Positions 16,420 to 25,566 of a DNA stretch of 37,291 nt are shown piece by piece. Every line of letters begins with the position of its first letter. Position 1 is the stretch's first letter. Both the position numbers and the translations under genes were made by a program. The notes beneath the pieces are model-generated. The model worked only from the letters and a program-made list of their open reading frames with translations. It was not told the origin of the DNA and did no database searches. This stretch comes from CAZCZZ01 sp964503335. GTDB taxonomy: Bacteria; Verrucomicrobiota; Kiritimatiellia; CAIVKH01. The DNA lies in assembly GCA_964503335.1 (NCBI GenBank), contig CAZCZZ010000039.1, positions 1 through 37,291 on the forward strand, written 5' to 3'.

Positions 16420-18705
16420 TCAGCGAAATTTCCCAGCCTCGATGATCTTCTGGAGGTAGTGCTTTTCGGTGAGGGATTTAGGTTTCGCCTTCGTCGCGGG
16501 TTTCACAAAGGCGAGGGGCTTGATCTTCGGGAGTTTCGAGCCCTTCACCGGCTTCGGGTTCCACTTCGCATTTACGCCAACGGTTGCGCCCTTGGGGTCG
16601 ATGACCACCATGACGGTATCCGCTGCTTTCATGGATTGATCGATCGTGTAGGCGTTTCCGAATGCGGGGATGCGCATCTTCACGTTCAGGGGCCTGGTGT
16701 GACCTTCAAGGCGCAGGATGAAGACCTCCTTGCCGTGCTGCCGGGTGAACGCGACGTGGAACTGGGCGCCGCGGCCGAAGGGATAGGTTGCGCTGTAGTT
16801 GGTCCAATCCTCGGGGACGTGCGGTTCGAATAGAATGACATCGTCCATCAGGCGCGGACGGAACCCGCCGAAATCCTGGTAGGCATTCCGCGTGAACTCA
16901 GATGTGCTCCACGCCTGAGCCCAGGTTCCAGACAGTACGAGTTTGCCCTTCTTGTCGGGATACGCGTCGACCAACTCACTCATCGCTCCGCGGCAGCCGA
17001 GGTTGAGAATCTGGTCCGCAAGGTTCTGCGCTAGCTTCCAGGCAAGTTCGGTCTGGCCGTGGCGGCACATCGCGGTCACGGCGACGCCTGCGTTCCAGCC
17101 CCAGACGATTCCGTTGTGATACGGCGCGTCGAAGTGATGCATCTCGTCGTTGTGATGGACGGGATGAAAGTATGGATCGTTCTGGCTCAGCGACCCGATG
17201 CCGTGTGGATAGAGCAATTCGCCGATCGCATTCTGCACCACCTTCTCCTCGATGGCCTCGTCGACAAAGGGACCGTCGAGCGGGACGGATACAAGCATGA
17301 GCTGGTTGGGTCGCACCTTGAAGTCCTGCGAGTTGTCCTCGCGAACGCGGTCGGCCATGCGCTTCTTCTTCGGGTCCCAGAAGAGTTTCGGGAAATTCTT
17401 CTTCAGCGTCGCAGCGAGGTCGCGCCAGGCCTTGGCCGACTTCTTATCCTTTGCAAGTTCTGCGAGCCGCGCGCCCGCGAGCAGGGCGGCGTGCCACAGC
17501 ACCTGGATATCGTTGGCGCGATTGCCTCGGGCGGACCAGGGGAGGTTGCCCTCGATGCGGGCGTCCATCCACGTGTCGGCATCGTCGTGCGTGAGGAAGC
17601 CCTTCTTGTCGGCGAAGTTCTTGATCGCGCCTTCGAGCGCGAGCTTCACCGCGGGATGCACTTCCTCTGCGAACGCGGTGTCGCCGGTGTAGCCGAGGTA
17701 TTCATCGATCTCGCGCAGCAGCCACGGCGTGCCGTCGGTCGTGTTGTAGATGATGTCCTGCGGGCCGCAGACGCGGTTCGGGACGCGTCCGTAGTTCTTC
17801 GACTTCTTGTCCGTATTCTGCCAGCGCAGAAAAGTACGGAATACATCCTTCGCATCCTCGAACATGCCGCTGACGAGCAGCGTGCCCGAGAGGGCGATGA
17901 ACGTGTCGCGGCCCCAGTTGTTGTTGAACCACGGGAGTCCGGCCCAGATGCCCTTGCCGTATTCATCGACCACCATGAAGTAGCTCGTGAGCTTGGCCCA
18001 GGCGACGGCGCGGTTGTAGTCCATGTCGCTCGTCCAGACGTTGCTCTTCGTCAGGAAGTTGAAAATGCCGGTCTTGTGCGACTTCACGCCGTCGCTCTCG
18101 CGCAGTATCCGCGCCTGCTTCAAGGCCTGCTCAGGGTCGCGGGCGAATGCGACGTACAGCGTGAACTCCTGCTCGGGCTGCGCGGTGCGGAAGACAGGTG
18201 TGCAATAGCGTTCGTGCTTGTGGAAGCCGTCGTGGCGGAAGGGCTGGCTTGAGCTGACGGCGACATGCACCGACGCTTTTTCGTGCGTGATGAGCATTGC
18301 GCCGTCGACTTGGTGCACCGAAACGAGATCGGTGCGCCAGTCGAGCATCGGGGCCAGCGCGAGGCTCATGGGTCGGCGGCTGTACATGCGCAGTGCGACC
18401 GCGCGGCGGCGATGGAGGAGCATGAATTCATCCCACCATGTCGGGCCGTGAAGGTGGCGCACACCGTACGGGAAAATGCGCGCGCCCTCGGCGAGCTCGC
18501 GATCGTTCAGGCGGTCGCCGGTCCAGCTGAGGAAATCGCGATACACCGCGCGCTGGCGAACGAAGTAGCCATTGCCTTTCGCGTAGGCATGGGTGTGACC
18601 TTCGAAGTACCCGTCGAGGTTGTCCCCGAAGAAGAACTGGGCCTCGCGGCCCTTCTTGATGTCGATGGACAACTCTTCGAACAGCCGGTCAAAATCAATG
18701 TTCAT
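16420..18705 (-). CDS. Amylo-alpha-1,6-glucosidase / glycogen debranching-type enzyme (GH133)
   Basis: 761 residues. The hallmark WFNNNWGRDTFIALSGTLL (about 273-291) matches the GDE C-terminal (alpha/alpha)6 glucosidase domain (PWFGTxWGRDxF). Further motifs are GTPWLLREID, DDADTWMDAR and HPHGIGSLSQ-type segments through to ALSTSEF-like WAQAWSTSEF. An N-terminal beta domain precedes (1-190). The role is to cut alpha-1,6 branches in glycogen-like polymers. There is no signal peptide, so it is probably cytosolic. An unusual basic Lys/Pro-rich tail (about 715-761, KPKSLTEKHYLQKII) may be a docking segment. ATG 18705 is the first plausible start; a frame to 18795 exists, and no clear ribosome site decides. 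Confidence 0.87.
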   Translation of the reverse strand: MNIDFDRLFEELSIDIKKGREAQFFFGDNLDGYFEGHTHAYAKGNGYFVRQRAVYRDFLSWTGDRLNDRELAEGARIFPYGVRHLHGPTWWDEFMLLHRRRAVALRMYSRRPMSLALAPMLDWRTDLVSVHQVDGAMLITHEKASVHVAVSSSQPFRHDGFHKHERYCTPVFRTAQPEQEFTLYVAFARDPEQALKQARILRESDGVKSHKTGIFNFLTKSNVWTSDMDYNRAVAWAKLTSYFMVVDEYGKGIWAGLPWFNNNWGRDTFIALSGTLLVSGMFEDAKDVFRTFLRWQNTDKKSKNYGRVPNRVCGPQDIIYNTTDGTPWLLREIDEYLGYTGDTAFAEEVHPAVKLALEGAIKNFADKKGFLTHDDADTWMDARIEGNLPWSARGNRANDIQVLWHAALLAGARLAELAKDKKSAKAWRDLAATLKKNFPKLFWDPKKKRMADRVREDNSQDFKVRPNQLMLVSVPLDGPFVDEAIEEKVVQNAIGELLYPHGIGSLSQNDPYFHPVHHNDEMHHFDAPYHNGIVWGWNAGVAVTAMCRHGQTELAWKLAQNLADQILNLGCRGAMSELVDAYPDKKGKLVLSGTWAQAWSTSEFTRNAYQDFGGFRPRLMDDVILFEPHVPEDWTNYSATYPFGRGAQFHVAFTRQHGKEVFILRLEGHTRPLNVKMRIPAFGNAYTIDQSMKAADTVMVVIDPKGATVGVNAKWNPKPVKGSKLPKIKPLAFVKPATKAKPKSLTEKHYLQKIIEAGKFR

Positions 18706-18751
18706 GGCGGGTAGAAAACCACGAATCCACCTGTTCCCGCAACTGCTTCGG

Positions 18752-20572
18752 CTAGCTCCCGGTGAATTGCGGTCGCGCGGCGCAGGAGGCCACACGCGGC
18801 GGTGCGGGTGCGAGGCGCAGCCAGGTATCGGGGGCCTTTCTGGGCAGGCCGACCACCCAGTGGTTGCGATCCGTGCCCTTGGGCAGTTTCAGCCGGTATT
18901 GCTGGATATGGCCCGAGGTGTCGGTGACGACCATATAGCTCTTTCCCGGATCCAGCGGGTTGATGACGACCGAGTAGTCCGGCATGTGCCCCATGCCCAT
19001 GAAATGGACGGAAGCGATGCCGTCGCTGGCCATGCGGGCTCCCGAGGGGAAGGGGACCGCGATCCTGTCGCTGGTGCCGAGGCGAATGGCTCCCGCGAGC
19101 ATGTTTCCCTTGAGGATGTGTTTGTCCACCATCTCGCTGTGGACGATGGAGCCCGATCGCTTCCGTGCAGCAAACCCGCTCGCGGGGCCGGTGAAGCCGG
19201 ACATATCGAGGCCCATCAAATTCGGCGAGAACACCGCAAACTGCACGTGGTCGATGGGGTCGTCCACGGGCGCGTCGGATTGGAGCAGGCTCACCTCGGC
19301 GTCTATGGAGACAAGCGAAAGCCTTTCCGCGAGCTCCCTGAACGTGACACCTGCAGCGCCGGTCCGTGGATCAAAGCCGACACGCATGAGCACCTTTTCG
19401 AGGTAACGCGGGCATTTCGCCGGGATGAAATGCGGCGGCATGGCCCGGTCGTATATCACGTGTGATGGCCCTTCGATCGCTGCGGCAAGTCCCCGCAACG
19501 GTTCCGTGCAGACCAAAGTGCCCGTCGTGTCCTCCGTGAAGATGACCTGCCTCGTCTCTGGATTCCAAAGAAGGGATTCAATACCGCCCGAAGCCGCATA
19601 CAGGATGTCGATCGTTCCGGTTCTCCAGTCGAGGCGCCTGATGCGACCCGATTCTTCGGCGACCAGAAGGGACCCGTCGGGCAGCGCGCAAACGCCTTCG
19701 GGTGAATTGAAGGCGTGATCGCTGACGTGAATCTGCAGCTCCTGGGTTTCCAAGTTGATTCGGCCTGTCTCACCGCTTGCTTCGCAAGCGTAGAAGGCCT
19801 CGGTTCCATCGGGCGAGAAGCACACGGCGGAGAAGCTCGCGAATACGCGACGGTAGGGCATCCACCAGTCGCCCTTGCCGTCGCGAAAGAGAATGACGCC
19901 CTCGAAGGTCGCGGCGCCATCGGTGCCGGCCGCGCTTTCCAGCGTGGAGCCGGCGAGAAGAATTTCGTCGTGCGGACCGACCGCGACGGACTCCCAAGCG
20001 TAACTGTGCCCGGGCAGTCCGAGGTCGATGGTTTCGCCTTGTGCTACGTTTCCGCCTTGATCGATGGGAAAAGCGACAAGGCGCCCGCCCGGCAGATCCT
20101 CGGCTACGAGAAGAACCCTCTCCGACGTGATCGCGATGCCTTCCGGTGAGCGCAAGCCGTTCGGCATCGGATCGCCTGCGGGATCGACAACGGCCGTGGC
20201 TGGTGTGATGACCCTCTCACGCTTGCCATCCCTCCCGATTCGAACCACACGAGCCGCGTCTTCCTCCGTCACATAGAGGTTACCCGTTGCCCTGTCCCAC
20301 GCGATGCCGTCGGGGCCCTGGAGATCCCTGGCGACCACATGCGTGGAGAGGAAGCCCTCAACAGACGTCGCGGCGGGCGCGCCGGGGAATTCCATGCCCT
20401 GGAACGCGGCGTAGAGCTGGCCCGGTGGTCGGGCACGGACGCGAAGGGACAACCCTGCCGGGCTTATGAAAAGGCAGGCCGCGATGGCAAGGAGGCAAAC
20501 TCCTGCAATATGCCCATGCGTTGATGGCACCCCGAAGACCCTGCCGTCGTGCCGTATGCCATGTGGATTCAT
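18752..20572 (-). CDS. Exported beta-propeller protein (SMP-30/NHL-like)
   Basis: 606 residues. An N-terminal hydrophobic segment (about 22-40) indicates export or anchoring. Repeating blades run through the first two thirds: GPDGIAWDRATGNLYVTEED, SPEGIAITSERVLLVAED, FSPDGTEAFYACEASG, SPEGVCALPDGSLLVAEES, IESLLWNPETRQVIFTED. This is the NHL/SMP-30-type propeller pattern. The last third (about 430-600) is a separate region with little visible homology. ATG 20572 has AAAGGAG eight bases upstream, which decides against the longer frame to 20680. It starts alone after a 370-nt gap. The function is unknown. A smaller propeller protein is encoded at 24337, across the two-component genes. Confidence 0.8.
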   Translation of the reverse strand: MNPHGIRHDGRVFGVPSTHGHIAGVCLLAIAACLFISPAGLSLRVRARPPGQLYAAFQGMEFPGAPAATSVEGFLSTHVVARDLQGPDGIAWDRATGNLYVTEEDAARVVRIGRDGKRERVITPATAVVDPAGDPMPNGLRSPEGIAITSERVLLVAEDLPGGRLVAFPIDQGGNVAQGETIDLGLPGHSYAWESVAVGPHDEILLAGSTLESAAGTDGAATFEGVILFRDGKGDWWMPYRRVFASFSAVCFSPDGTEAFYACEASGETGRINLETQELQIHVSDHAFNSPEGVCALPDGSLLVAEESGRIRRLDWRTGTIDILYAASGGIESLLWNPETRQVIFTEDTTGTLVCTEPLRGLAAAIEGPSHVIYDRAMPPHFIPAKCPRYLEKVLMRVGFDPRTGAAGVTFRELAERLSLVSIDAEVSLLQSDAPVDDPIDHVQFAVFSPNLMGLDMSGFTGPASGFAARKRSGSIVHSEMVDKHILKGNMLAGAIRLGTSDRIAVPFPSGARMASDGIASVHFMGMGHMPDYSVVINPLDPGKSYMVVTDTSGHIQQYRLKLPKGTDRNHWVVGLPRKAPDTWLRLAPAPPRVASCAARPQFTGS

Positions 20573-20942
20573 GACGCGTCTCCTTTCCACCCGACGCGGG
20601 ACGTGCCTGCGTCGGGTGTGAGAACGGCCGGGCCAACGGGTTCTGCGGTGATGCCAGCCCCGGGAAGGGGAAGTGTGCAATACCTCGCGTTGGTGGAGCC
20701 TGCTTTCATCTGGTGAAAGCGTAGGTCCGGCGCGCGTTATTAGAATCGGGAGCCGGGCCGCAACTTCCGGGTGGGGCGACTTCTCACGAATGGACGCGTT
20801 CTCTTAGGGGTGTCGAGTTGGTGCAGCGGTTCGCCGCAGGCTGCAAGCGTTCGCTATCAACGGGATACTTCTGGTGCGTAGGGCGTCGACCCGGGAACTT
20901 TAGGAAGACGCCCTATATGAGTGAGCGCGGGTCGTGAAGCAG
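20573..20942. other. 370-nt intergenic stretch with two hairpins
   Basis: Between the propeller gene and the response regulator, both on the minus strand. It holds a perfect 7-bp hairpin GCTTTCA-TCTGG-TGAAAGC (20702-20720) and a 9-bp stem TAGGGCGTC/GACGCCCTA (20879-20915). No gene or clear promoter hexamers could be assigned. The ribosome site of the propeller gene lies at its edge. Confidence 0.5.
20879..20915 (-). terminator. Stem-loop after response-regulator gene (weak terminator candidate)
   Basis: TAGGGCGTC and GACGCCCTA form a 9-bp stem 28 nt past the stop of the kinase/regulator operon. No T-run follows on the minus strand, so intrinsic termination is doubtful; it may only protect the mRNA end. 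Confidence 0.3.
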
Positions 20943-21623
20943 CTATCTCGGCCTGGTTTGCACCCACTGCGTGGCCGACTGAATGAGGGCGATGCCATCC
21001 CGCAGGTTGAGCTTGTGCTTGATGTTCTCGCGGTGGGTTTCGATGGTCTTGGGACTGATGCCGAGCTGCGCGGCCATGTCGCGCGTGTTCATGCCGGCGC
21101 CGATCATCTGGTAGACTTGCAGTTCGCGGTCGGTGAGGGTCTGCGGCGTTGCGTCCTCGGGCGAGGATTTTCCTCCGGCCAGCTTGTGGAGCAGGCGTAC
21201 GTTCATTTTCCGGCTCACATAGATTTCGCCCGCGAGCACGGCCCGGATGGCATCGAGAAACTCGTCCGTGGCCGAGTGCTTCATAATATAGCCCTTGGCC
21301 CCGGCTTTCAGCGCACGCTCAGCATACAGCTCCTCGTCCTGCATGGAAATAACCAGGGAGTAGAGGGACGGATGGAGGACCTTCAGATTCTTGAGCAGAT
21401 CCATCCCGTCGCCTTCGCGGAGCACGAGATCCAGCACGATCAGGTCCGGCCTGGTGGAGGAGACCGCCTTCAAGGCGTCCGAACAGCTGTCGGCCGTGCC
21501 GCACACCTCAAGGTCCTTCTCACGTTCAATCAGGGCAACGAAACCGTCACGGACGACGGCGTGGTCTTCAACGACGAGAATGCGCGACCGCGGCCTCGTA
21601 TCATTACGCATCGGGTTTGACAT
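20943..21623 (-). CDS. NarL/FixJ-type response regulator (REC-LuxR HTH)
   Basis: About 226 residues from ATG 21623 (MSNPMRNDTR). The receiver domain has the acidic pair ED (19-20), phospho-acceptor D65 (LIVLDLVLREG) and the conserved Lys in YIMKHSA. The C-terminal LuxR helix-turn-helix is LTDRELQVYQMIGAG...QLGISPKTIETHRENIKHKL. An alternative GTG start at 21677 overlaps the kinase stop (GTGA), which would couple translation but gives a long N-terminus; the choice is uncertain. It is the output partner of the PAS kinase upstream. DNA targets are unknown. Confidence 0.92.
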   Translation of the reverse strand: MSNPMRNDTRPRSRILVVEDHAVVRDGFVALIEREKDLEVCGTADSCSDALKAVSSTRPDLIVLDLVLREGDGMDLLKNLKVLHPSLYSLVISMQDEELYAERALKAGAKGYIMKHSATDEFLDAIRAVLAGEIYVSRKMNVRLLHKLAGGKSSPEDATPQTLTDRELQVYQMIGAGMNTRDMAAQLGISPKTIETHRENIKHKLNLRDGIALIQSATQWVQTRPR

Positions 21624-21673
21624 ATTAGAAGGTCTGCACCGCCGCAGCATTCTATAGCGCGGATTGCGGGCGG

Positions 21674-23917
21674 TCACGCCATTTCGGGAATATCGCGCCT
21701 GCGGACGAACTTCTCCTGGATCGAGCAGGTGACCGTGGTGCCGCCGTTGGCGTTGGGCGTGATCGCGAGCGAGCCGCGAATGATCCTGGCTCGATACATC
21801 ATATTGTGGATGCCCATGCCCCGCCTGGGTTCCGAACTTGAATTCATGCCGACGCCGTCATCCGCGATCATGAGAATGACCTGGTTGCTGTGGCTGGTGA
21901 GTGCCACGGTGACCGTCCTGGATTTGCCGTGCTTGACGGCGTTGTTCACCGCCTCCTGGGCAATCCGGTAAAGATGTATAGCCGTGAACTTGTCCACAGC
22001 CTCCGCGGGCTGGTCGGACATGAATACGCAATTTATGCCCATGATGTCGGACGTGGTGTAGGCGAGATCCTGGAGTGCCAGTGCCAGCCCTTCGTCAAGC
22101 ACCACCGGGTCGAGGCCGCGCGCGATCGCGCGGGCCTGCTGTGATGCCTGGTTGGCGAGGCGCACGATCTCCTGCGCGAGTCCGGCCGGCGGCGCGGTGC
22201 CGTCCTTGATGTTCCCCTCGAGCAACTTGCTCTTGTACGCGAGGCCCGTGAGGATCTGGCCGAGGCCGTCGTGGAGATCGTGGGCGATGCGCTCCTGCTC
22301 GCGCGTGCTGATCTGGACGATCTGTTGCTCCAGCATGTAGCGCTCGGTCATGTCGCGGGCCGCCGCGTAGATCCGGCGGGTCGAGACATCGGCCGTAGCC
22401 GTCCATAGGAAGTAGCGGTAGGTGCCGTCCTTGCAGATGTAGCGGTTCTCGAAGGAGACCAGCTCCTGGCCCAGCGTCAGCTGACGCGCCACCTCCGCGG
22501 TCCTGTCGATATCCTCCTCGTGAACGAACGCGAAGTACGGGCGCGACATGAGTTCATCCAGGGTGTATCCGAGCGCCCGCTCGAACGCCGGGTTGAGCTG
22601 GATGAAATGGCCTTCGAAATCGGCGATGCAGAGCAGGTCCAGTGATTGAGAGAAGAACGCCTTGCGTTCGTCTTCGAGATGTTTCCGCTCCGTAATGTCC
22701 TCGGAGATGCCGAGCAGGTACATCGGCTCGCCGGACGCGTTGAAAATCGGGATCTTCTTCGTGTGCAGGAAGCGCAGGCCGCGGTTTCGTGTCTGGATCG
22801 GCTCTTCGGGGATATCGAGCATGCGGCCGCTCGCCAGCACCTCGCGATCCCGCCGCGTGAAGGCGTCCGCCTCTTCGCGGCTGAAGAAGTCGTAGTCATT
22901 CTTCCCGATCAGCTCCGCGCGCGTGTAGCCGAGCAGCTCCTCGCCCGCGCGATTGAACCGCACGAAGCGCAACTCCTGCGCGTCCTTCACGAAGATCATG
23001 TTGGGCAGGTTCTCGACGATGGAATCGAGGAAGGTTTCCGTGCGACGGGTGATCTCGACCATCGACTCCGTGCGCTGGTGCGAAGCGCTCAGGTTTCCCG
23101 CCATCGTGACGAAGGCGCGGCCCAGGGCCGCCACCTCGTCGTTTCCCTCAACATGAAGCGACTTCGCGGCGGCAAAATCCCCTGCGGCGAGGCGCAGCGA
23201 TGTATCCGTCAGCTTCACGATCGGGGCCGTCATCTTGACCGACTGCCACAGGACAACGAGCACGCCGGCGACCAGGAAAGCCGCAACCACGGCCACCTGT
23301 CGCGTCCTGGCCCGGCGGGCATTGGCGAGCATTTCCAGCCGTGCCTGGTCCGCATAGCGGTCGATCGATGCCAGCGAGAAGGCCACCTTGAGCGTTCCCC
23401 GGTACTCGTTCCCGACGTGCAGGGTGCGGGTGAATTCCAGGTAGCGCCCGGCGCCATCATTGCGTTCGGCCACGGATTCGCTCGCGGCCTCGCCGGGCCC
23501 TGGTTCCGCGGCACCGGGACGCTGCACCAAGTCGGGCTGCTGTGTGTGGACGATGAACCTACCCGATGCATCCGTGAGCGCGATGAAGAGCACGTCCTTC
23601 CGGTTGGTGGCCGCTTCGACCAATCTCTGCGAAACGCCGGTCAGGTCGCGCGCGTCAAGGTGGTCCTCGACATGGCCCGCAAGCTCCTCGGAGACGGCCC
23701 GTCCGCGCTGGTACAAGACATCTCGTTGCAGCGAGATCCGGAGCTCGAGCTCGCGCTTCATACTCTCGTGCTGGTCCCGGGTGTGCACGATCGAAAGCAC
23801 GATGACCAGGGCGGTCACGAGGCCGATCATCGTCGTGAGCAACCGCCAGCGGATTCCCTTTCCGGCCGGGAATGCTGGAGCTATGACTTCTCTTTTCGTC
23901 GCGTTATCGAGAGACAT
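21674..23917 (-). CDS. PAS sensor histidine kinase (HisKA_3, NarX-like class)
   Basis: 747 residues. TM1 at about 24-44, an extracytoplasmic sensor region (about 50-205), TM2 at about 208-226, HAMP (about 228-282), two PAS domains (about 296-410 and 420-530, the first with a GISEDITERK PAC end), then HisKA_3 with phospho-His H549 in IAHDLHDGLGQ, and a HATPase_c domain (from about 640, with DDGVGM). Such kinases pair with NarL-type regulators; that partner follows directly, stop and start touching. The signal sensed is unknown. It lies downstream of the CxxC-protein and propeller genes, with a 180-nt gap. Confidence 0.92.
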   Translation of the reverse strand: MSLDNATKREVIAPAFPAGKGIRWRLLTTMIGLVTALVIVLSIVHTRDQHESMKRELELRISLQRDVLYQRGRAVSEELAGHVEDHLDARDLTGVSQRLVEAATNRKDVLFIALTDASGRFIVHTQQPDLVQRPGAAEPGPGEAASESVAERNDGAGRYLEFTRTLHVGNEYRGTLKVAFSLASIDRYADQARLEMLANARRARTRQVAVVAAFLVAGVLVVLWQSVKMTAPIVKLTDTSLRLAAGDFAAAKSLHVEGNDEVAALGRAFVTMAGNLSASHQRTESMVEITRRTETFLDSIVENLPNMIFVKDAQELRFVRFNRAGEELLGYTRAELIGKNDYDFFSREEADAFTRRDREVLASGRMLDIPEEPIQTRNRGLRFLHTKKIPIFNASGEPMYLLGISEDITERKHLEDERKAFFSQSLDLLCIADFEGHFIQLNPAFERALGYTLDELMSRPYFAFVHEEDIDRTAEVARQLTLGQELVSFENRYICKDGTYRYFLWTATADVSTRRIYAAARDMTERYMLEQQIVQISTREQERIAHDLHDGLGQILTGLAYKSKLLEGNIKDGTAPPAGLAQEIVRLANQASQQARAIARGLDPVVLDEGLALALQDLAYTTSDIMGINCVFMSDQPAEAVDKFTAIHLYRIAQEAVNNAVKHGKSRTVTVALTSHSNQVILMIADDGVGMNSSSEPRRGMGIHNMMYRARIIRGSLAITPNANGGTTVTCSIQEKFVRRRDIPEMA

Positions 23918-24097
23918 GATTCTAGGAATCCGGTGTCCGCCTGATCAATCCCAGCTCCCCCAACCGTCGCGTGCATGGATGCATGTCGCGACCGCGGGCA
24001 GTCTGCGACCGGGAGACGCGTTTGTCCACCGTTCGGATGAAGTTGCGACAGGGTTGAAGGCGGGTCTCCCAGCATGTGCGACCCCGGCGATCGCATC

Positions 24098-24340
24098 TCA
24101 AACGGATTCACCGGATACGGCTGCTGCACGGCCCGGTGCGCCTGCCGCATTGCGTGAGGAAGAGGGCCGCGGCGTCCCGGCTATGCCCATGGCCGCGTCC
24201 AGGTCCCTCATTTGAATGTGCAGGCAATGAGGACAGAAGCCGTGGGTGTATAGTGCGGGGTGTTCTTCCGGCTGCGCGGTTTCCTCAACCCAGTGGCCCG
24301 CAATGCGAACGCGGTGGCAGACACAGCACTGGGCGATCAT
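24098..24340 (-). CDS. Small double-CxxC protein (zinc-ribbon-like)
   Basis: 80 residues, starting with ATGA overlap on the propeller gene. The pattern CCVCHRVRIAGHWVE...THGFCPHC resembles the CxxCKxIRxxxGxW...SHGxCPxC module found attached to some histidine kinases and response regulators, here as a free-standing protein. The four cysteines probably bind Zn. The C-terminal 30 residues are rich in Ala, Pro, Arg and Ser and look disordered. The next gene downstream is a PAS kinase, so it may act with that system. The longer frame to 24454 is out of register with the upstream gene and not favoured. Confidence 0.6.
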   Translation of the reverse strand: MIAQCCVCHRVRIAGHWVEETAQPEEHPALYTHGFCPHCLHIQMRDLDAAMGIAGTPRPSSSRNAAGAPGRAAAVSGESV

Positions 24341-25173
24341 GGCCGTGTCCTCTGCACTTTGACCACCGTGCCCTTGCCCCTCATCGTGGCGTACACGTGG
24401 CCTGAGGCCGGATCCACGGTCATGCGTCCGAAGGCCGGGTCGGAGTACAGCCACTCGATGACGGGATCATCGGGAGCAGATACCGCACGGTTGGCTTCCT
24501 GCCCGCGCGCGGGCACCTTGGTGGACGCAAACGGGAAGCCGAGGAAGTCGGAACCTTGCTCCACCTGTTCCCATTGCGAGCCGCCGTCTTCCGTATAGAT
24601 TTCCACGCGTGGCTCCGGATTGCGGCCTCCAACGTCATATGAAATGGCGCAGAGGCGCCCCGTGTCATCGAAGCCGATACATGAATACACTCGCGTCTCG
24701 TCGGCTGGCGGACAAGCCACGACCACCGCTTCACTGAAGCCGCGGCGGCGTACGTCGAAGAGGAGGATGCGACCGCCAGGGGCCGATTCTGCAATGAACA
24801 GTCGCCCGACTTTGTCACACGCGACATCCACCGGGGAGCGCAGGCGCGAATAGGTCCAGCGCGCCCGGCACCGTGCATCGTTCGAGCTGCTGCAGCGGGA
24901 CTCGTTGCAGACACGGAACGAGGTGCGAAATGAACCTACGACGGCCTTGCCCTGCACAATGACGATGCGGCCAGCCCCGGGTTCGGCGACAAAGACCGTG
25001 CCGCTGAGCGGATCCACAGCGATGCCCACAGGATCCATCAGGTCGCACACCACGGTGTCCACGGAAATGGCGGGGAGGACGAGCTTCTGCTTCAAGCATT
25101 CCTGCTCATCGAGAAAAACCGTGGTGGCGGAGAAGGATAGGAGTCCTGCAAGCGATGCGGCCCAGCCATTCAT
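24337..25173 (-). CDS. Secreted Cys-rich beta-propeller protein (NHL-like)
   Basis: 278 residues. An N-terminal hydrophobic segment (about 4-20) suggests export. Blades are visible: DPVGIAVDPLSGTVFVAEP, SPVDVACDKVGRLFIAES, and near the end MTVDPASGHVYATMRG. Many cysteines (CNESRC, ARCRAR, VACPP, SCIGF) suggest disulfides outside the cytoplasm. ATG 25173 has AGGAGAAGG about eight bases upstream. It overlaps the CxxC protein by ATGA. Its promoter region is shared with copy 2 of the 218-bp element. The function is unknown. Confidence 0.75.
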   Translation of the reverse strand: MNGWAASLAGLLSFSATTVFLDEQECLKQKLVLPAISVDTVVCDLMDPVGIAVDPLSGTVFVAEPGAGRIVIVQGKAVVGSFRTSFRVCNESRCSSSNDARCRARWTYSRLRSPVDVACDKVGRLFIAESAPGGRILLFDVRRRGFSEAVVVACPPADETRVYSCIGFDDTGRLCAISYDVGGRNPEPRVEIYTEDGGSQWEQVEQGSDFLGFPFASTKVPARGQEANRAVSAPDDPVIEWLYSDPAFGRMTVDPASGHVYATMRGKGTVVKVQRTRP

Positions 25174-25566
25174 GACGTTCGCCTTCTCCTCGTGGTGACA
25201 GAAAACTTCCATTGGCTTGAGGATAGTTGCGCGGCCACGCCACACCATCGGGCTTCTTCCCGCAGATTCGCTCTAAGGGAATCTCCTAGCCCGCATATTT
25301 CATCGCACTTTTGAGTGCGATGAAATATGCGCTTTTGGCACGGCAACTTGCACAGCAAGTTCCGTGACCAAAAGACGTGACGATTTGGTGCGCTGCTGCG
25401 CGCCAAATCGAACGTGGTGACGCCCCGTTTGGATGCGGCAGCGCCGCATCCATCACGTCCCGAAGGGCGAACATCACATCGCAGTCGATGCAATGTTCGG
25501 GCTAGAGGGTTCGCCGCAGTCTGCCAGGTCCAAGATTGACCCTTTTCGCCAAACCCCGCGTCTGCA
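25174..25566. other. Divergent intergenic region, mostly a repeat element
   Basis: 393 nt between the propeller gene (minus) and the LacI gene (plus). More than half (25287-25504) is copy 2 of the 218-bp element. The rest shows no further gene. Promoters of both genes must lie here or inside the element, but I cannot assign hexamers with confidence. Confidence 0.6.
25287..25504 (+). repeat. 218-bp multi-hairpin repeat element, copy 2
   Basis: Begins TAGCCCG and ends CGGGCTA, a perfect 7-bp terminal inverted repeat. Hairpins in order: GCATATTTCATCGCACT-TTTG-AGTGCGATGAAATATGC as a perfect 17-bp stem (25293-25330), TTTTGG...CCAAAA, CGATTTGGTGCGC...GCGCGCCAAATCG, TGGATGCGGC-AGC-GCCGCATCCA, and CGAACAT...ATGTTCG. 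Same length and hairpin order as copy 1. Here it lies between divergent gene starts, so it cannot simply be a terminator. No reading frame or duplicated flanks are seen. Confidence 0.9.

Noticed and set aside
17059..18252. 397-residue plus-strand frame
   Set aside because: Shadow of the debranching-type glucosidase, with repetitive high-GC codon pattern.
20702..20720. Perfect small hairpin as terminator
   Set aside because: Too short a stem, no T-run, and no gene end close by.
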